The position numbers were made by a program, and so were the translations under genes. Below, in pieces: positions 31,988 through 40,037 of a stretch of 56,642 nucleotides of DNA. Origin of the DNA: Xenophilus sp. L33. Lineage in GTDB: Bacteria > Pseudomonadota > Gammaproteobacteria > Burkholderiales > Burkholderiaceae_C. Under the pieces are notes generated by a model. The model was not told the origin of the DNA and made no database searches. It saw only the letters and a program-made list of their open reading frames with translations. Where the stretch lies: assembly GCF_009765735.1 (NCBI RefSeq), contig NZ_LMUW01000221.1, positions 48,934-105,575 on the forward strand, given 5' to 3'. Each line of letters opens with the position of its first letter. The stretch's first letter is position 1.

Positions 31988-33201
31988 GTGGGCCCCTCGA
32001 CGGCATCAAGGTGCTGGACCTGACCAGCGTGGTCATGGGCCCCTTCGCCAGTTCCATCCTGGCGGACTACGGCGCGAACGTCATCAAGATCGAGCCGCCC
32101 AGCGGCGACGTCATGCGCAAGTCCGGCCCCATGCGCAATCCGGACATGGGGCACTTCTTCCTGTCGATCAACCGCAACAAGCGCTCCGTCGTACTCGACC
32201 TGAAGCAGCCGGACGCCCTGGCGGTGCTCTTGAAAATGGTCGAGCAAGCCGACGTGCTGGTCTACAACATCCGTCCGCAAGCCATGGAGCGGCTCGGCCT
32301 CGGCTACGACGCCCTGCACGCCATCAACCCCCAGCTGATCTATGCCGGCGCCTACGGGTTCAGCCAGCGCGGTCCCTATGCGGCAAGACCCGCCTATGAC
32401 GACCTGATCCAGGGCATGGTGGGCATTCCCTGGCTGTCGCAAGCAGCCGGCGCGGACAAGCCGCGCTACGCGCCGATGGTGCTGGTCGACCGCATGGCAG
32501 GACTGCAGCTCTCGACGGCCATCGCCAGCGCGCTGGTCTATCGTGAACGCACCGGCCGCGGCCAGAAGGTCGACGTGCCGATGTTCGAGAACATGCTTTC
32601 CGTCATCCTCGGAGAGCACCTGGCGGGTCATCAATTCATTCCGCCGGTGGGGCCGACCGGCTACCAGCGCAGCCTCGCGCACGACCGCCGGCCTTATCGG
32701 ACCAGCGACGGCTACATCTGCACCCTGGTCTACAACGACAAGCACTGGCGCAGCTTTTTCGAAGCGATTGGCAGGCTCGATGTGTTCCTGAAAGATCCGC
32801 GCTTCCAAAGCCAGAACCAGCGGCTCGAGAACATTGACTTCGTCTACGGCTATCTGAGCGAAGTGATCACCACGCGCAGCACAGCCGAGTGGTTGGAACT
32901 TTTCGAGCGTGCAGACCTGCCCTGTGCGCGGATGTACAGCATCGACGACATCATGGTCGACGAGCATCTGGCGGCCACCGGATTCATTCGCAAGGCAAGC
33001 CATCCTTCAGAGGGCGAATTGCACATGACCGCCATCCCGACCGAATGGTCCGAATCCCAGCCGGAGAATCGCCACCACGCACCGCAGCTCGGCCAGCACA
33101 CCCGCGAAGTACTGCTCGAAAGCGGCTGCGACCCCGCAGAGGTCGATCGACTGCTGGCAACCGGCGCGATCTTCCAGCGCGATCCCGGAACAGCGCAGTA
33201 G
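31984..33201 (+). CDS. CaiB/BaiF family (class III) CoA-transferase
   Basis: The 405-residue enzyme starts with GTG in a GTGA overlap with the preceding stop. It has LDGIKVLDLTSVVMGPFAS, YGANVIKIEPPSGD, NRNKRSVVLDLK, RTGRGQKVDVPMFENML around the catalytic aspartate, and the ending LGQHTREVLLESGCD. Given its tight coupling with an acyl-CoA dehydrogenase, it probably forms that enzyme's substrate by CoA transfer. The acid itself cannot be read from sequence. Confidence 0.93.
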   Translation: MSGPLDGIKVLDLTSVVMGPFASSILADYGANVIKIEPPSGDVMRKSGPMRNPDMGHFFLSINRNKRSVVLDLKQPDALAVLLKMVEQADVLVYNIRPQAMERLGLGYDALHAINPQLIYAGAYGFSQRGPYAARPAYDDLIQGMVGIPWLSQAAGADKPRYAPMVLVDRMAGLQLSTAIASALVYRERTGRGQKVDVPMFENMLSVILGEHLAGHQFIPPVGPTGYQRSLAHDRRPYRTSDGYICTLVYNDKHWRSFFEAIGRLDVFLKDPRFQSQNQRLENIDFVYGYLSEVITTRSTAEWLELFERADLPCARMYSIDDIMVDEHLAATGFIRKASHPSEGELHMTAIPTEWSESQPENRHHAPQLGQHTREVLLESGCDPAEVDRLLATGAIFQRDPGTAQ

Positions 33202-33305
33202 CTGATCCTGCAACGGCTCGCGGCATTCATGAAGGGACCACCGTCTGTTCAGGGGCCGGCGAGGTCGATCAGTGCTTGCTCGCCGAGCGCTCGGCCGGCC
33301 TTGAA

Positions 33306-34067
33306 TCAGCTTCGGTAGTCAGGAGATTCGGTGTCCAGTTGGCGGATGAGTGCGGCCCAGAGCTTCGGGTCCCGCACGGGGCTGTTCCCTTCAACGGTTC
33401 GCGCGGACTGCTCGCACACCTCGGGATCGGCTTGACGCAACTTTGCGCCGGCTGTCATGGCATCGACCTGGACCTTGCAGGCGTTCTCGAGTGAATACAT
33501 GCGATAGAAGGCCTCGGCGACCGAGCCGCCGCATGCGAGCAGGCCATGGTTGCGCAGGATCAGCGCGTTGTGCGTTCCGATGTCGCGCGCCAGACGCTCG
33601 CGTTCTTCGGTTTCGCTGGCCGGACCTTCGTAGTCGTGGTAGCCGAGGCGGTTGTAAAAGCGCATCGAGAACTGGTTGAGTGGCAACAGACCGCAATCCA
33701 TTGCGGCCACGGCCATGCCGGCGCGGGTGTGCGTATGGATGACGCACTGCACGTCCTCGCGCGCCTGGTGAATCGCGCTGTGAATGATGTAGCCGGCAAG
33801 ATTCACCCCGAATCCGACATCAGGCTCGAACAGGATCCGGCCATCCAGGTCGATCTTGCAGAGGTTGGAGGCGGTGATCTCCGTGTAGAGATAGCCGTAG
33901 GCATTGATCAGGACATGCTCGGTGCCAGGGACTCGCAAGCTGATGTGATTGAAGATCAGATCGCTCATGCCGTACCGGGCCATGACGCGGTAGCAGGCAG
34001 CCAGCTCGACGCGGGCGCGCCACTCGCCTTGGGTCATTCCGGTGGGGGGTTCGATATTTGCGTTCAT
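33306..34067 (-). CDS. class II aldolase/adducin family protein
   Basis: The 253-residue protein has the zinc-binding motif VIHTHTRAGMAVA (His pair) and a later LRNHGLLACGG His, with HISLRVPG and GYLYTEITASNLCKID near the N-terminus. Family members are fuculose-phosphate-like aldolases or decarboxylases of 3-oxo acids. The C-terminal YRMYSLENACKVQVDAMTA is nearly repeated in the fragment at 21306. It precedes a Bug receptor on the same strand, 43 bp away in the transcription direction reversed: the receptor gene is upstream. Both probably belong to the minus operon that starts with the SDR at 35912. Confidence 0.9.
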   Translation of the reverse strand: MNANIEPPTGMTQGEWRARVELAACYRVMARYGMSDLIFNHISLRVPGTEHVLINAYGYLYTEITASNLCKIDLDGRILFEPDVGFGVNLAGYIIHSAIHQAREDVQCVIHTHTRAGMAVAAMDCGLLPLNQFSMRFYNRLGYHDYEGPASETEERERLARDIGTHNALILRNHGLLACGGSVAEAFYRMYSLENACKVQVDAMTAGAKLRQADPEVCEQSARTVEGNSPVRDPKLWAALIRQLDTESPDYRS

Positions 34068-34110
34068 CTTGAATTGAAACTTGTGCTCGAGCTCACCGCC
34101 CTGGCATGCG

Positions 34111-35106
34111 CTATTCCGGTTTGACGCCCGAGTCCGTCACTACCTTGCCCCATTTGGCGTAATCGTCCGCGATGAACTTCTTGAACTCCATCGGAGTCAT
34201 CGTCCATGGCTCATAAGCCATCTGCTCGATCGTCTGCTGCATCTCGGGCTTGTTCACTGCCTTGATGACCGCGGCATGGATCTGCTGCACCAGGGGCGCC
34301 GGCATGTTCGCCGGACCGACGATCCCGAAGAAGAGATCGTTTCCCGCCCGTTCGAATCCGGGAAACCCGGCCTCCGCCAGCGTCGGCACGTCAGGCATGG
34401 CGCGACTTCGCCTGGAACTCAGGATCGCGAGTGCGCGAATGCGGCCGCTCTTGACCTGTGGCATCACCGTGACAGGAATATCGAACATCGACGCGATGTT
34501 TCCGGAAATGAGATCCGCCATCGCCGGGCCATTTCCTTTGTAGGGCACGTGCACCAGCGGCGCGCCGGTCAGCGACTTCAAAAGTTCGCCGGCGAGATGG
34601 TTGGTGGTGCCGTTGCCGCCGGATCCGAATGTGGCGGCGCTCGGATTGGCCTTGGCCCACGCGACGAACTCGGTCACATTGCGCGCCGGTATCTTGTCGT
34701 TCACCACGAGGACGTTCGCGTAGGCGACCAGCGGCGTGATCGGTGTCAGGTCGGTCAGCGGTTGGTAGGGGTACTTGGCCATCACGTGGGGATTGATGGA
34801 AGTGGTCCCCGTATGGGCCAGCCCCAGCGTGTACCCGTCCGGCGCCGCCTTCACGACGAGGTCGATGCCGATCGCGCCTCCTGCTCCGCTGCGGTTGTCG
34901 ACGATGACAGGTTGGCCGATCACCTCGGACAGGCTGCGCGAAAAGGCACGGGCGAGCACGTCGCTCGGACCACCGGCCGCGAAGGGCACGACGAGACGGA
35001 CCTGCTTCTGAGGCCAAGCGTCATCGGCCATCGAACGAAGGGGCAGTGCGGCGGCGAGGACTACAGCCGCCAGTAACGCAAGGCGGCGAGGGAGGTCGAT
35101 TGTCAT
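34111..35106 (-). CDS. Bug-type TTT substrate-binding receptor
   Basis: A 331-residue exported receptor: signal peptide RRLALLAAVVLAAALPLRSMA, mature WPQKQVRLVVPFAAGGPSDVLAR (read up to residue 55), VDNRSGAGGAIGID, AAPDGYTLGLAHTGT, and MPDVPTLAEAGFPGFERAG. It is the textbook family pattern. It lies between an SDR (upstream) and the class II aldolase (downstream). The ligand is probably a hydroxy or oxo acid handled by them. No membrane subunits of the transporter are in the window. Confidence 0.93.
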   Translation of the reverse strand: MTIDLPRRLALLAAVVLAAALPLRSMADDAWPQKQVRLVVPFAAGGPSDVLARAFSRSLSEVIGQPVIVDNRSGAGGAIGIDLVVKAAPDGYTLGLAHTGTTSINPHVMAKYPYQPLTDLTPITPLVAYANVLVVNDKIPARNVTEFVAWAKANPSAATFGSGGNGTTNHLAGELLKSLTGAPLVHVPYKGNGPAMADLISGNIASMFDIPVTVMPQVKSGRIRALAILSSRRSRAMPDVPTLAEAGFPGFERAGNDLFFGIVGPANMPAPLVQQIHAAVIKAVNKPEMQQTIEQMAYEPWTMTPMEFKKFIADDYAKWGKVVTDSGVKPE

Positions 35107-35162
35107 GCGGACGGTCGGAAGATTGTTTCAGGCTCTGCGATCGGGCCAACTGCCGCGAGCCC

Positions 35163-35912
35163 TCAGGTCAGGCGGCCGCCGGTGATGTACATAACGTCGC
35201 CGGTGATGAAGCTCGATGCGACAGAAGCGTAGTACAGCATGCCGTTCACGATATCAGAGGGCAGGGCGGCACGCTTGATCAGCTGTCGTTGCTGCGCGCG
35301 TTCGTTCAGGCCTTCGTAGCCCGGTTGCGCGAGCACGCGCTCGGTGCGAACGATGCCCGGATTGATGGTGTTGACCGTGATCTGATGAACGCCCAGTTCG
35401 TTGGCCAGCGCGCGGCTCAGGCCCAGCACACCGGCTTTCGCCGCGCAGTAGTTCGCCTTGTTGACCTCTCCGAGATGAGCCCGAGAGGCCACGTTGATGA
35501 TCCGGCCATAGCGTTGCGCGATCATCGTGGGCGCGACTGCGCGAGCGCAATAAAAAGGTGCCGTGAGGCAGACGTTGAGCACGGAGTCCCATTGCTCGTC
35601 CGTCATTTCCACCAACGGCGCGTCGTCGCCGAAAGCGGCATTGTTGACAAGCACATGAATCGCGCCGTATTCGGCGAGCACCCTGGAGACCGCAGCCTCC
35701 ACGTCCCGTCGAACGCCGACCGACCCGGCCAGCGCAATGCCCTTGCCTCCCGCCTCCAGGATCTGCCCGAGCGTCTCCTGTGCCTTGTCGAGGTCGCGAT
35801 CCCAGGCCACGACCTTGGCGCCTTCGCGCGCGAACGCTCTTGCGGCCTCTGCGCCGATCCCGCGCCCGGCGCCGGTGATGACGACCACTTGATTGCTGAT
35901 CCCCAGATCCAT
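35163..35912 (-). CDS. short-chain dehydrogenase/reductase
   Basis: A 249-residue SDR with cofactor motif TGAGRGIGAEA (residues 13-23), an acidic WDRD after the second strand that favours NAD(H), NNAAF, and the Tyr-Lys pair in ANYCAAKAG. The catalytic Ser is within NVASRAH. It is the first gene of a minus operon with a Bug receptor and a class II aldolase. The GAATTGGCAATTC palindrome at 35982 lies 70 bp upstream, between this gene and the divergent FAD enzyme. Confidence 0.92.
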   Translation of the reverse strand: MDLGISNQVVVITGAGRGIGAEAARAFAREGAKVVAWDRDLDKAQETLGQILEAGGKGIALAGSVGVRRDVEAAVSRVLAEYGAIHVLVNNAAFGDDAPLVEMTDEQWDSVLNVCLTAPFYCARAVAPTMIAQRYGRIINVASRAHLGEVNKANYCAAKAGVLGLSRALANELGVHQITVNTINPGIVRTERVLAQPGYEGLNERAQQRQLIKRAALPSDIVNGMLYYASVASSFITGDVMYITGGRLT

Positions 35913-35981
35913 GTTGTCTTCCTGTCTGATTGCCGTGCAGCTCGGGAGCGAGGCTGACCTGGATGTTATGCGAGACTTTGC

Positions 35982-35994
35982 GAATTGGCAATTC
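35982..35994. promoter_or_regulatory. GAATTGGCAATTC palindrome, site 2 of 4
   Basis: With flanks it reads TTGCGAATTGGCAATTCGTAA (21 bp counted with both ends, nearly symmetric). It lies in the 149-bp region between the SDR (minus) and the FAD enzyme (plus), so one bound regulator could control both. The core is identical at 21449 and 47019. Confidence 0.65.
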
Positions 35995-36061
35995 GTAACT
36001 ACGCCGAGAGCGTCTGAAGGCCCCGCTCACTTATGATCCGAAGCCGCAAAGGATGTCAACA

Positions 36062-37654
36062 ATGGCTGCACATGTGGTGGACGTGCTCGTAGTGGGCGGG
36101 GGCGGATCGGGACTGTCTGCTGCCATTGCTGCGGCAACGGCAGGCGCGCGCGTGGTGCTGCTCGAGAAGAACCACCATGTCGGCGGAACGACCGGCCTGT
36201 CGGTCGGATCTATTACCGCGGCTGGAACGCGTTGGCAGAAGGCCAAGGGCATCGTGGACACGCCCGACGAGCATTTCGCCGACATGAGCCGCTTCCTCGG
36301 GCCGCTCGATTCGCGCGAAAACATGGCCCTGCGGCGCGTGCTGGTCGACAACGTCCCGCAGACTCTCGAGTGGTTGCGCAGCATCGGATTGCGCTTCTAT
36401 GGTCCTCAGCCGGAGCCACCGCACCAGAAGCCGCGCATGCACAACGTGCTCCCGAATTCGCGAGCCTATCCGTACTATCTGCTCCGGGAGGCACGCAAGC
36501 GGGGTGTCGAGGTTCGGGTCGACGCGCGGGTGACACGGCTTGTGCGGGAGGGGAACCGGGTGGTGGGCGTCCAGGCTGTCGAGGGCGGCACGCCGGTCGA
36601 CTACCGCGTGAAGGGCGGCGTGGTGCTCGCGTCCGGTGATTTCAGTTCGGGCCGCGATCTCAAGAGCCGGTTCAAGCCCGAGGTCGCGGACATCGACGCC
36701 ATCAATCCCTCCAGTACGGGCGACGGCCAGTCGATGGCTGCGCTCGAAGGCGCCAGCATCGTGAATGGCGACATCATCTGGGGTCCGAGCCTCCGGTTCA
36801 AGGCGCCGGCGCGGGACACGTTTCTGCGCCGCCTCCCACCCTCGCGCGTCCTCACTGGCCTCATGAAGTTCGCGCTGGACGTCTTCCCCGTCTGGATGTT
36901 CCGTCCGTTCATCATGTCTTTCATGACTTCATCGCTGTCGCCGGAGCCGACGATATTCGCGGCGGGCGCGATACTCGTCAACCAGGAGGGACAGCGCTTC
37001 ACCGACGAATGCAAAGCGCCCGCCTTCGACATTCCGAAGCAGTCCGCCAAGCAGGCCTACCTGGTTTTCGACCAGACTGTGGCTGAGCAGTTCGAGCGGT
37101 GGCCCGATTTCATTTCGACGGCACCCGGCCTTGCCTACGCCTACCTGTCGGATTACAGGCGCACCCGCTCGGATCTCTACTTTGTCGCCGAGACCATCGA
37201 TGAACTCGCCGTCAAGATGAGACTTCCGCCGCTCTCGCTGGCGGCGACTGTCCGCGAATACAACGCCGGCTTGCCCGGCGCGCAGGGCAAGCGAAAGCCG
37301 ATCGCCACCGGGCCCTTCCACGCATTGGGCCCGGTGCAAAGCTGGGTTGTCCTGACCGAGGGTGGCTTGGCGGTCGACGAGACGCACCGCGTGCTCGACG
37401 CCGGCGGCGTTCCGATTCCCGGTCTCTGGGCAGCCGGCTCTGTCGGCCAGGGCGGTGTGCTCCTCGCAGGCCATGGGCACCACATCGGTTGGGCAATGAC
37501 CTCCGGGCGGCGGGCCGGTCGTTTTGCGGCCGAGGCATCCGGGAACCCAGGGGTGGATGCGGGCACGGTAACGGTTGACCCGTCCAACGCTTCGAACCTA
37601 AGATTCCAGGTCGCGAATCAACAATTCGCAAACGACGGGAGACCAGCATCTTGA
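36062..37654 (+). CDS. FAD-dependent dehydrogenase (fumarate reductase/3-ketosteroid dehydrogenase family)
   Basis: The protein has an N-terminal FAD-binding Rossmann motif VVGGGGSGLSAAIAAATAG, LLEKNHHVGGTTGLSVGS, a middle substrate cap, and the C-terminal FAD motif GLWAAGSVGQGGVLLAGHGHHIG. Members reduce or oxidise activated double bonds of oxo acids or ring ketones. ATG at 36062 has AAAGG at a good distance; ATG at 36053 adds three residues. The last 20 codons appear to be a tail that also contains an operator-like palindrome, and its stop overlaps the TTG start of the next gene. Confidence 0.85.
   Translation: MAAHVVDVLVVGGGGSGLSAAIAAATAGARVVLLEKNHHVGGTTGLSVGSITAAGTRWQKAKGIVDTPDEHFADMSRFLGPLDSRENMALRRVLVDNVPQTLEWLRSIGLRFYGPQPEPPHQKPRMHNVLPNSRAYPYYLLREARKRGVEVRVDARVTRLVREGNRVVGVQAVEGGTPVDYRVKGGVVLASGDFSSGRDLKSRFKPEVADIDAINPSSTGDGQSMAALEGASIVNGDIIWGPSLRFKAPARDTFLRRLPPSRVLTGLMKFALDVFPVWMFRPFIMSFMTSSLSPEPTIFAAGAILVNQEGQRFTDECKAPAFDIPKQSAKQAYLVFDQTVAEQFERWPDFISTAPGLAYAYLSDYRRTRSDLYFVAETIDELAVKMRLPPLSLAATVREYNAGLPGAQGKRKPIATGPFHALGPVQSWVVLTEGGLAVDETHRVLDAGGVPIPGLWAAGSVGQGGVLLAGHGHHIGWAMTSGRRAGRFAAEASGNPGVDAGTVTVDPSNASNLRFQVANQQFANDGRPAS
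37613..37629. promoter_or_regulatory. GCGAATCAACAATTCGC palindrome variant, site 4
   Basis: Same arms and spacing as the GAATTGGCAATTC sites (GCGAAT-N5-ATTCGC). It lies inside the last codons of the FAD enzyme gene, 22 bp before the 3-hydroxyisobutyrate-dehydrogenase-like start. It could regulate an internal promoter for that gene. Confidence 0.45.
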
Positions 37655-38556
37655 CTGAAATGATCGACCTCGCCGCGATCGGCATCATCGGCCTGGGCGC
37701 CATGGGGGGAGCGATGGCCCGCAACCTGCTCGCAGCGGGCAAGTCGCTCGTCGTCTACGACATCGATCCGGCAAAGTGCGACGCGTTCGAAAGACTCGGC
37801 GCCACGCGGGCCGCGTCCCCGGCGGACGTCGCGCTTCGCGCGCGCCGAATCATTTGCATGGTCGAGACCACGGCGCACGTGCGCCAGGTGGTCGAAGGCG
37901 CTGACGGAATCGTCACTTCGGCAACGCCCGGGCACCGCATCGCCTGCATGAGCACCATCGCGCCGAAGGACATCAAGGAAATGCAGGCCGCGCTCGAGAC
38001 GAAGGGAATCGGCTTCATCGACGCGCCGGTAAGTGGCGGCACCGAGCGCGCCATCGCGGGCACGCTCTCCATATTCGCGAGCGGCGATGCCGAAGTGATC
38101 GATTCTTTCCAGGACGTGTTCGACGTGGTCGGACAGAACGTATTCCGGTTGGGTGGCATCGGCCAGGGCACGGCAGTCAAGCTGGTCAACAACATGCTGA
38201 TGCAGGTGAACGCCGTCGCGGTCGCGGAGGCAATGGCCCTCGGCGTCAAGGCCGGGATCGATCCTCAAACACTTTACGAGGTGGTGAAGGTCAGCACCGG
38301 CTACAGCGTCGCCTGGGAAATGCGGGCACCGCGGATGATCGCGCGCGATTTCCGTCCAGGCGGCACGATGGACATCAGCTACAAGGACCAGGAACTGGAA
38401 ACCGCGTTCGGCAAGCAACTGGGCGTTCCGATGTTCCTTGCCGCGGTGTCCCAGCAGGTCTATCAACTCGGACGCAACATGGGTTTTGCCAAGGAAGACG
38501 GCTCGGCTTTGATCAAGGTGTACGAGCAGCTCGGCAACCTCCCGCCCCGTTCCTAG
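37651..38556 (+). CDS. NAD(P)-dependent 3-hydroxyisobutyrate dehydrogenase-like enzyme (beta-hydroxyacid dehydrogenase)
   Basis: The 301-residue protein has the Rossmann start IGIIGLGAMGGAMARNLLAAG, the substrate motif DAPVSGGTERAIAGTLSIF, the catalytic lysine in GQGTAVKLVNNMLMQ and a helical C-terminal domain. These enzymes oxidise 3-hydroxy acids or reduce semialdehydes such as tartronate or succinate semialdehyde. TTG at 37651 follows GGGAGACCAGCATC and overlaps the previous stop; ATG at 37660 is an alternative. It links the FAD enzyme to the downstream hydrolase. Confidence 0.9.
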   Translation: MTEMIDLAAIGIIGLGAMGGAMARNLLAAGKSLVVYDIDPAKCDAFERLGATRAASPADVALRARRIICMVETTAHVRQVVEGADGIVTSATPGHRIACMSTIAPKDIKEMQAALETKGIGFIDAPVSGGTERAIAGTLSIFASGDAEVIDSFQDVFDVVGQNVFRLGGIGQGTAVKLVNNMLMQVNAVAVAEAMALGVKAGIDPQTLYEVVKVSTGYSVAWEMRAPRMIARDFRPGGTMDISYKDQELETAFGKQLGVPMFLAAVSQQVYQLGRNMGFAKEDGSALIKVYEQLGNLPPRS

Positions 38557-38652
38557 GCCGCCCGCAACTTCAAGTGCTCCGGGCGACGCGACACATGACG
38601 CCAGCCCATGAGGCACCCACTGCGTGATCATCAATGAGCGAAAGCTGACACC

Positions 38653-39546
38653 ATGTTCGAAGGCTTCACGGATTTCGTGGTCGAGGGTCCGGTGGAAATC
38701 AGGGGAAAGGTGGGAGGGTCGGGCGACACGGCGTTGCTGCTCCTGCACGGCTATCCTCAAAACCACCACGAGTGGGCCGTCGTCGCGCCGTTGCTGTCGA
38801 AGAAGTTCACGGTCGTGTGCCCGGATCTTCGTGGTTACGGCCAATCCGGCAAGCCTCCGGATTCTGGCGACGCCTATTCGTTTCGACAGATGGCGAACGA
38901 TCAGGTCGGCGTCATGAGGAAACTGGGATTCGAACGATTTCATGTCGTCGGGCATGGCCGGGGAGCACGGACCGCCCACAGGCTTGCGCTCGATCACCCG
39001 GATTCGGTGCTGTCCGCGTCTTTTCTCGATATCGTTCCCACGCTGGACATGTTCGCAAGAGTGGATGCCCAGTTTGCGCGGACCTACTGGCATTGGTTCT
39101 TCCTGCAGTTGCCTTCGCCCTTTCCCGAGCGACTCATCGAAGGGGATCCGGATCATTTCTATCAGGCCTCGCTGTTCGCGCTGGGCAAGATGGGGCCGGA
39201 AGACTTCGATGCGACGCAGCTCGAGGCCTATCGTCGAGATTGGCGAAGCCCGGACTTCATTCGCGGGAGTTGCGCAGACTACCGTGCGGCCGCGGCGGTC
39301 GATCTGCAGCTGGACCGGCAGGACGCGGGCGCGATGATCGAGGTTCCCTGCCTTGTCCTCTGGGGCGAACAGAGCACCTTGGCAGAGGCCTTCGATATTC
39401 CGACGGTCTGGAAGGGGCGCCTGGCGCGGCCCAGTTTTGCCTCTGTTCCGGCCGGCCACTTCTTCGTCGATCAGCGGCCCGTCGAGGTCGCCGACCTCTT
39501 GGATGGCTTCCTCGGCAAGGTCGTCGCCCAGACAAGTTCGAGCTAA
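38653..39546 (+). CDS. alpha/beta hydrolase, haloacetate dehalogenase-like, with altered nucleophile position
   Basis: The 297-residue protein closely follows the fluoroacetate dehalogenase/epoxide hydrolase pattern: LLLHGYPQNHHEWAVVAPLL, VCPDLRGYGQSGKP, AHRLALDHPDSV, YWHWFFLQ and the catalytic His in AGHFFVDQRP. In that family the nucleophile is the Asp of GHDRG; here the site reads GHGRGAR with Gly102 encoded by GGC. A single base change (GAC to GGC) would account for it. As read, the protein lacks a nucleophile, so it is either inactive, recently damaged or uses another mechanism. It is 53 bp before a CMD-like gene. Confidence 0.85.
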   Translation: MFEGFTDFVVEGPVEIRGKVGGSGDTALLLLHGYPQNHHEWAVVAPLLSKKFTVVCPDLRGYGQSGKPPDSGDAYSFRQMANDQVGVMRKLGFERFHVVGHGRGARTAHRLALDHPDSVLSASFLDIVPTLDMFARVDAQFARTYWHWFFLQLPSPFPERLIEGDPDHFYQASLFALGKMGPEDFDATQLEAYRRDWRSPDFIRGSCADYRAAAAVDLQLDRQDAGAMIEVPCLVLWGEQSTLAEAFDIPTVWKGRLARPSFASVPAGHFFVDQRPVEVADLLDGFLGKVVAQTSSS

Positions 39547-39598
39547 AGGGCCACTCGATGCCCTATCGCAATCGTCATCATCATTCAAAGGAAAAGAC

Positions 39599-40018
39599 AT
39601 GACTCATCCGAACCCCACCGAAAAAGACCTCCATGCGCTGGGAGAAGAAGTCCGCCGAAAGCTGGTTGGCGAAGAACGCTTCGCGCGCAGCGGAGCCGGC
39701 AGCTATGCCGACCCGATGATGAAGGAGTTCCTGAAGGTTGCGACCACTTCCTTGTTCGGGAATATCTGGGCCCGACCCGGCCTCGACCTGAAGATGCGCA
39801 CGATGATCATCTGCATCTCGGACATCGCGACCGGTCGCTTCGACGAGCTCGATATCCATCTGCAGATGGCGATTCGCCAAGGCTGGACCCGCGAGGAAAT
39901 CACCGAGGCGGTGTTGCAACTGCTGGGCTATGTCGGCGCGCCCTCGACGCGCGAGGCCATGAAGATCGCCAGCGAAGTGCTCGCACGGCACGAGGCGGGC
40001 AATCCCAACGTGGATTGA
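39599..40018 (+). CDS. carboxymuconolactone decarboxylase (CMD) family protein
   Basis: The 139-residue helical protein has the CMD core with KMRTMIICISDIATGRFDEL, HLQMAIRQGWTREEITEAVLQL and YVGAPSTREAMKIA, the pattern of true gamma-CMD-like enzymes; it has no CxxC peroxidase pair. ATG at 39599 follows AAAGGAAAAGAC. It ends the plus operon of FAD enzyme, hydroxyacid dehydrogenase and hydrolase, 19 bp from a convergent gene. A second CMD-like gene lies in the neighbouring minus operon (43486). Confidence 0.9.
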   Translation: MTHPNPTEKDLHALGEEVRRKLVGEERFARSGAGSYADPMMKEFLKVATTSLFGNIWARPGLDLKMRTMIICISDIATGRFDELDIHLQMAIRQGWTREEITEAVLQLLGYVGAPSTREAMKIASEVLARHEAGNPNVD

Positions 40019-40037
40019 CCGCGCCAAGGGCTCGGGC

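Noticed and set aside
33230..33300. GC-rich inverted repeats between convergent genes as a bidirectional terminator
   Set aside because: Arms are short with a 15-base loop and no T-run on either strand; could be chance in GC-rich DNA.
37618..39600. 660-codon open frame on the minus strand
   Set aside because: Antisense to three well-supported genes; only a shadow of their codon bias.
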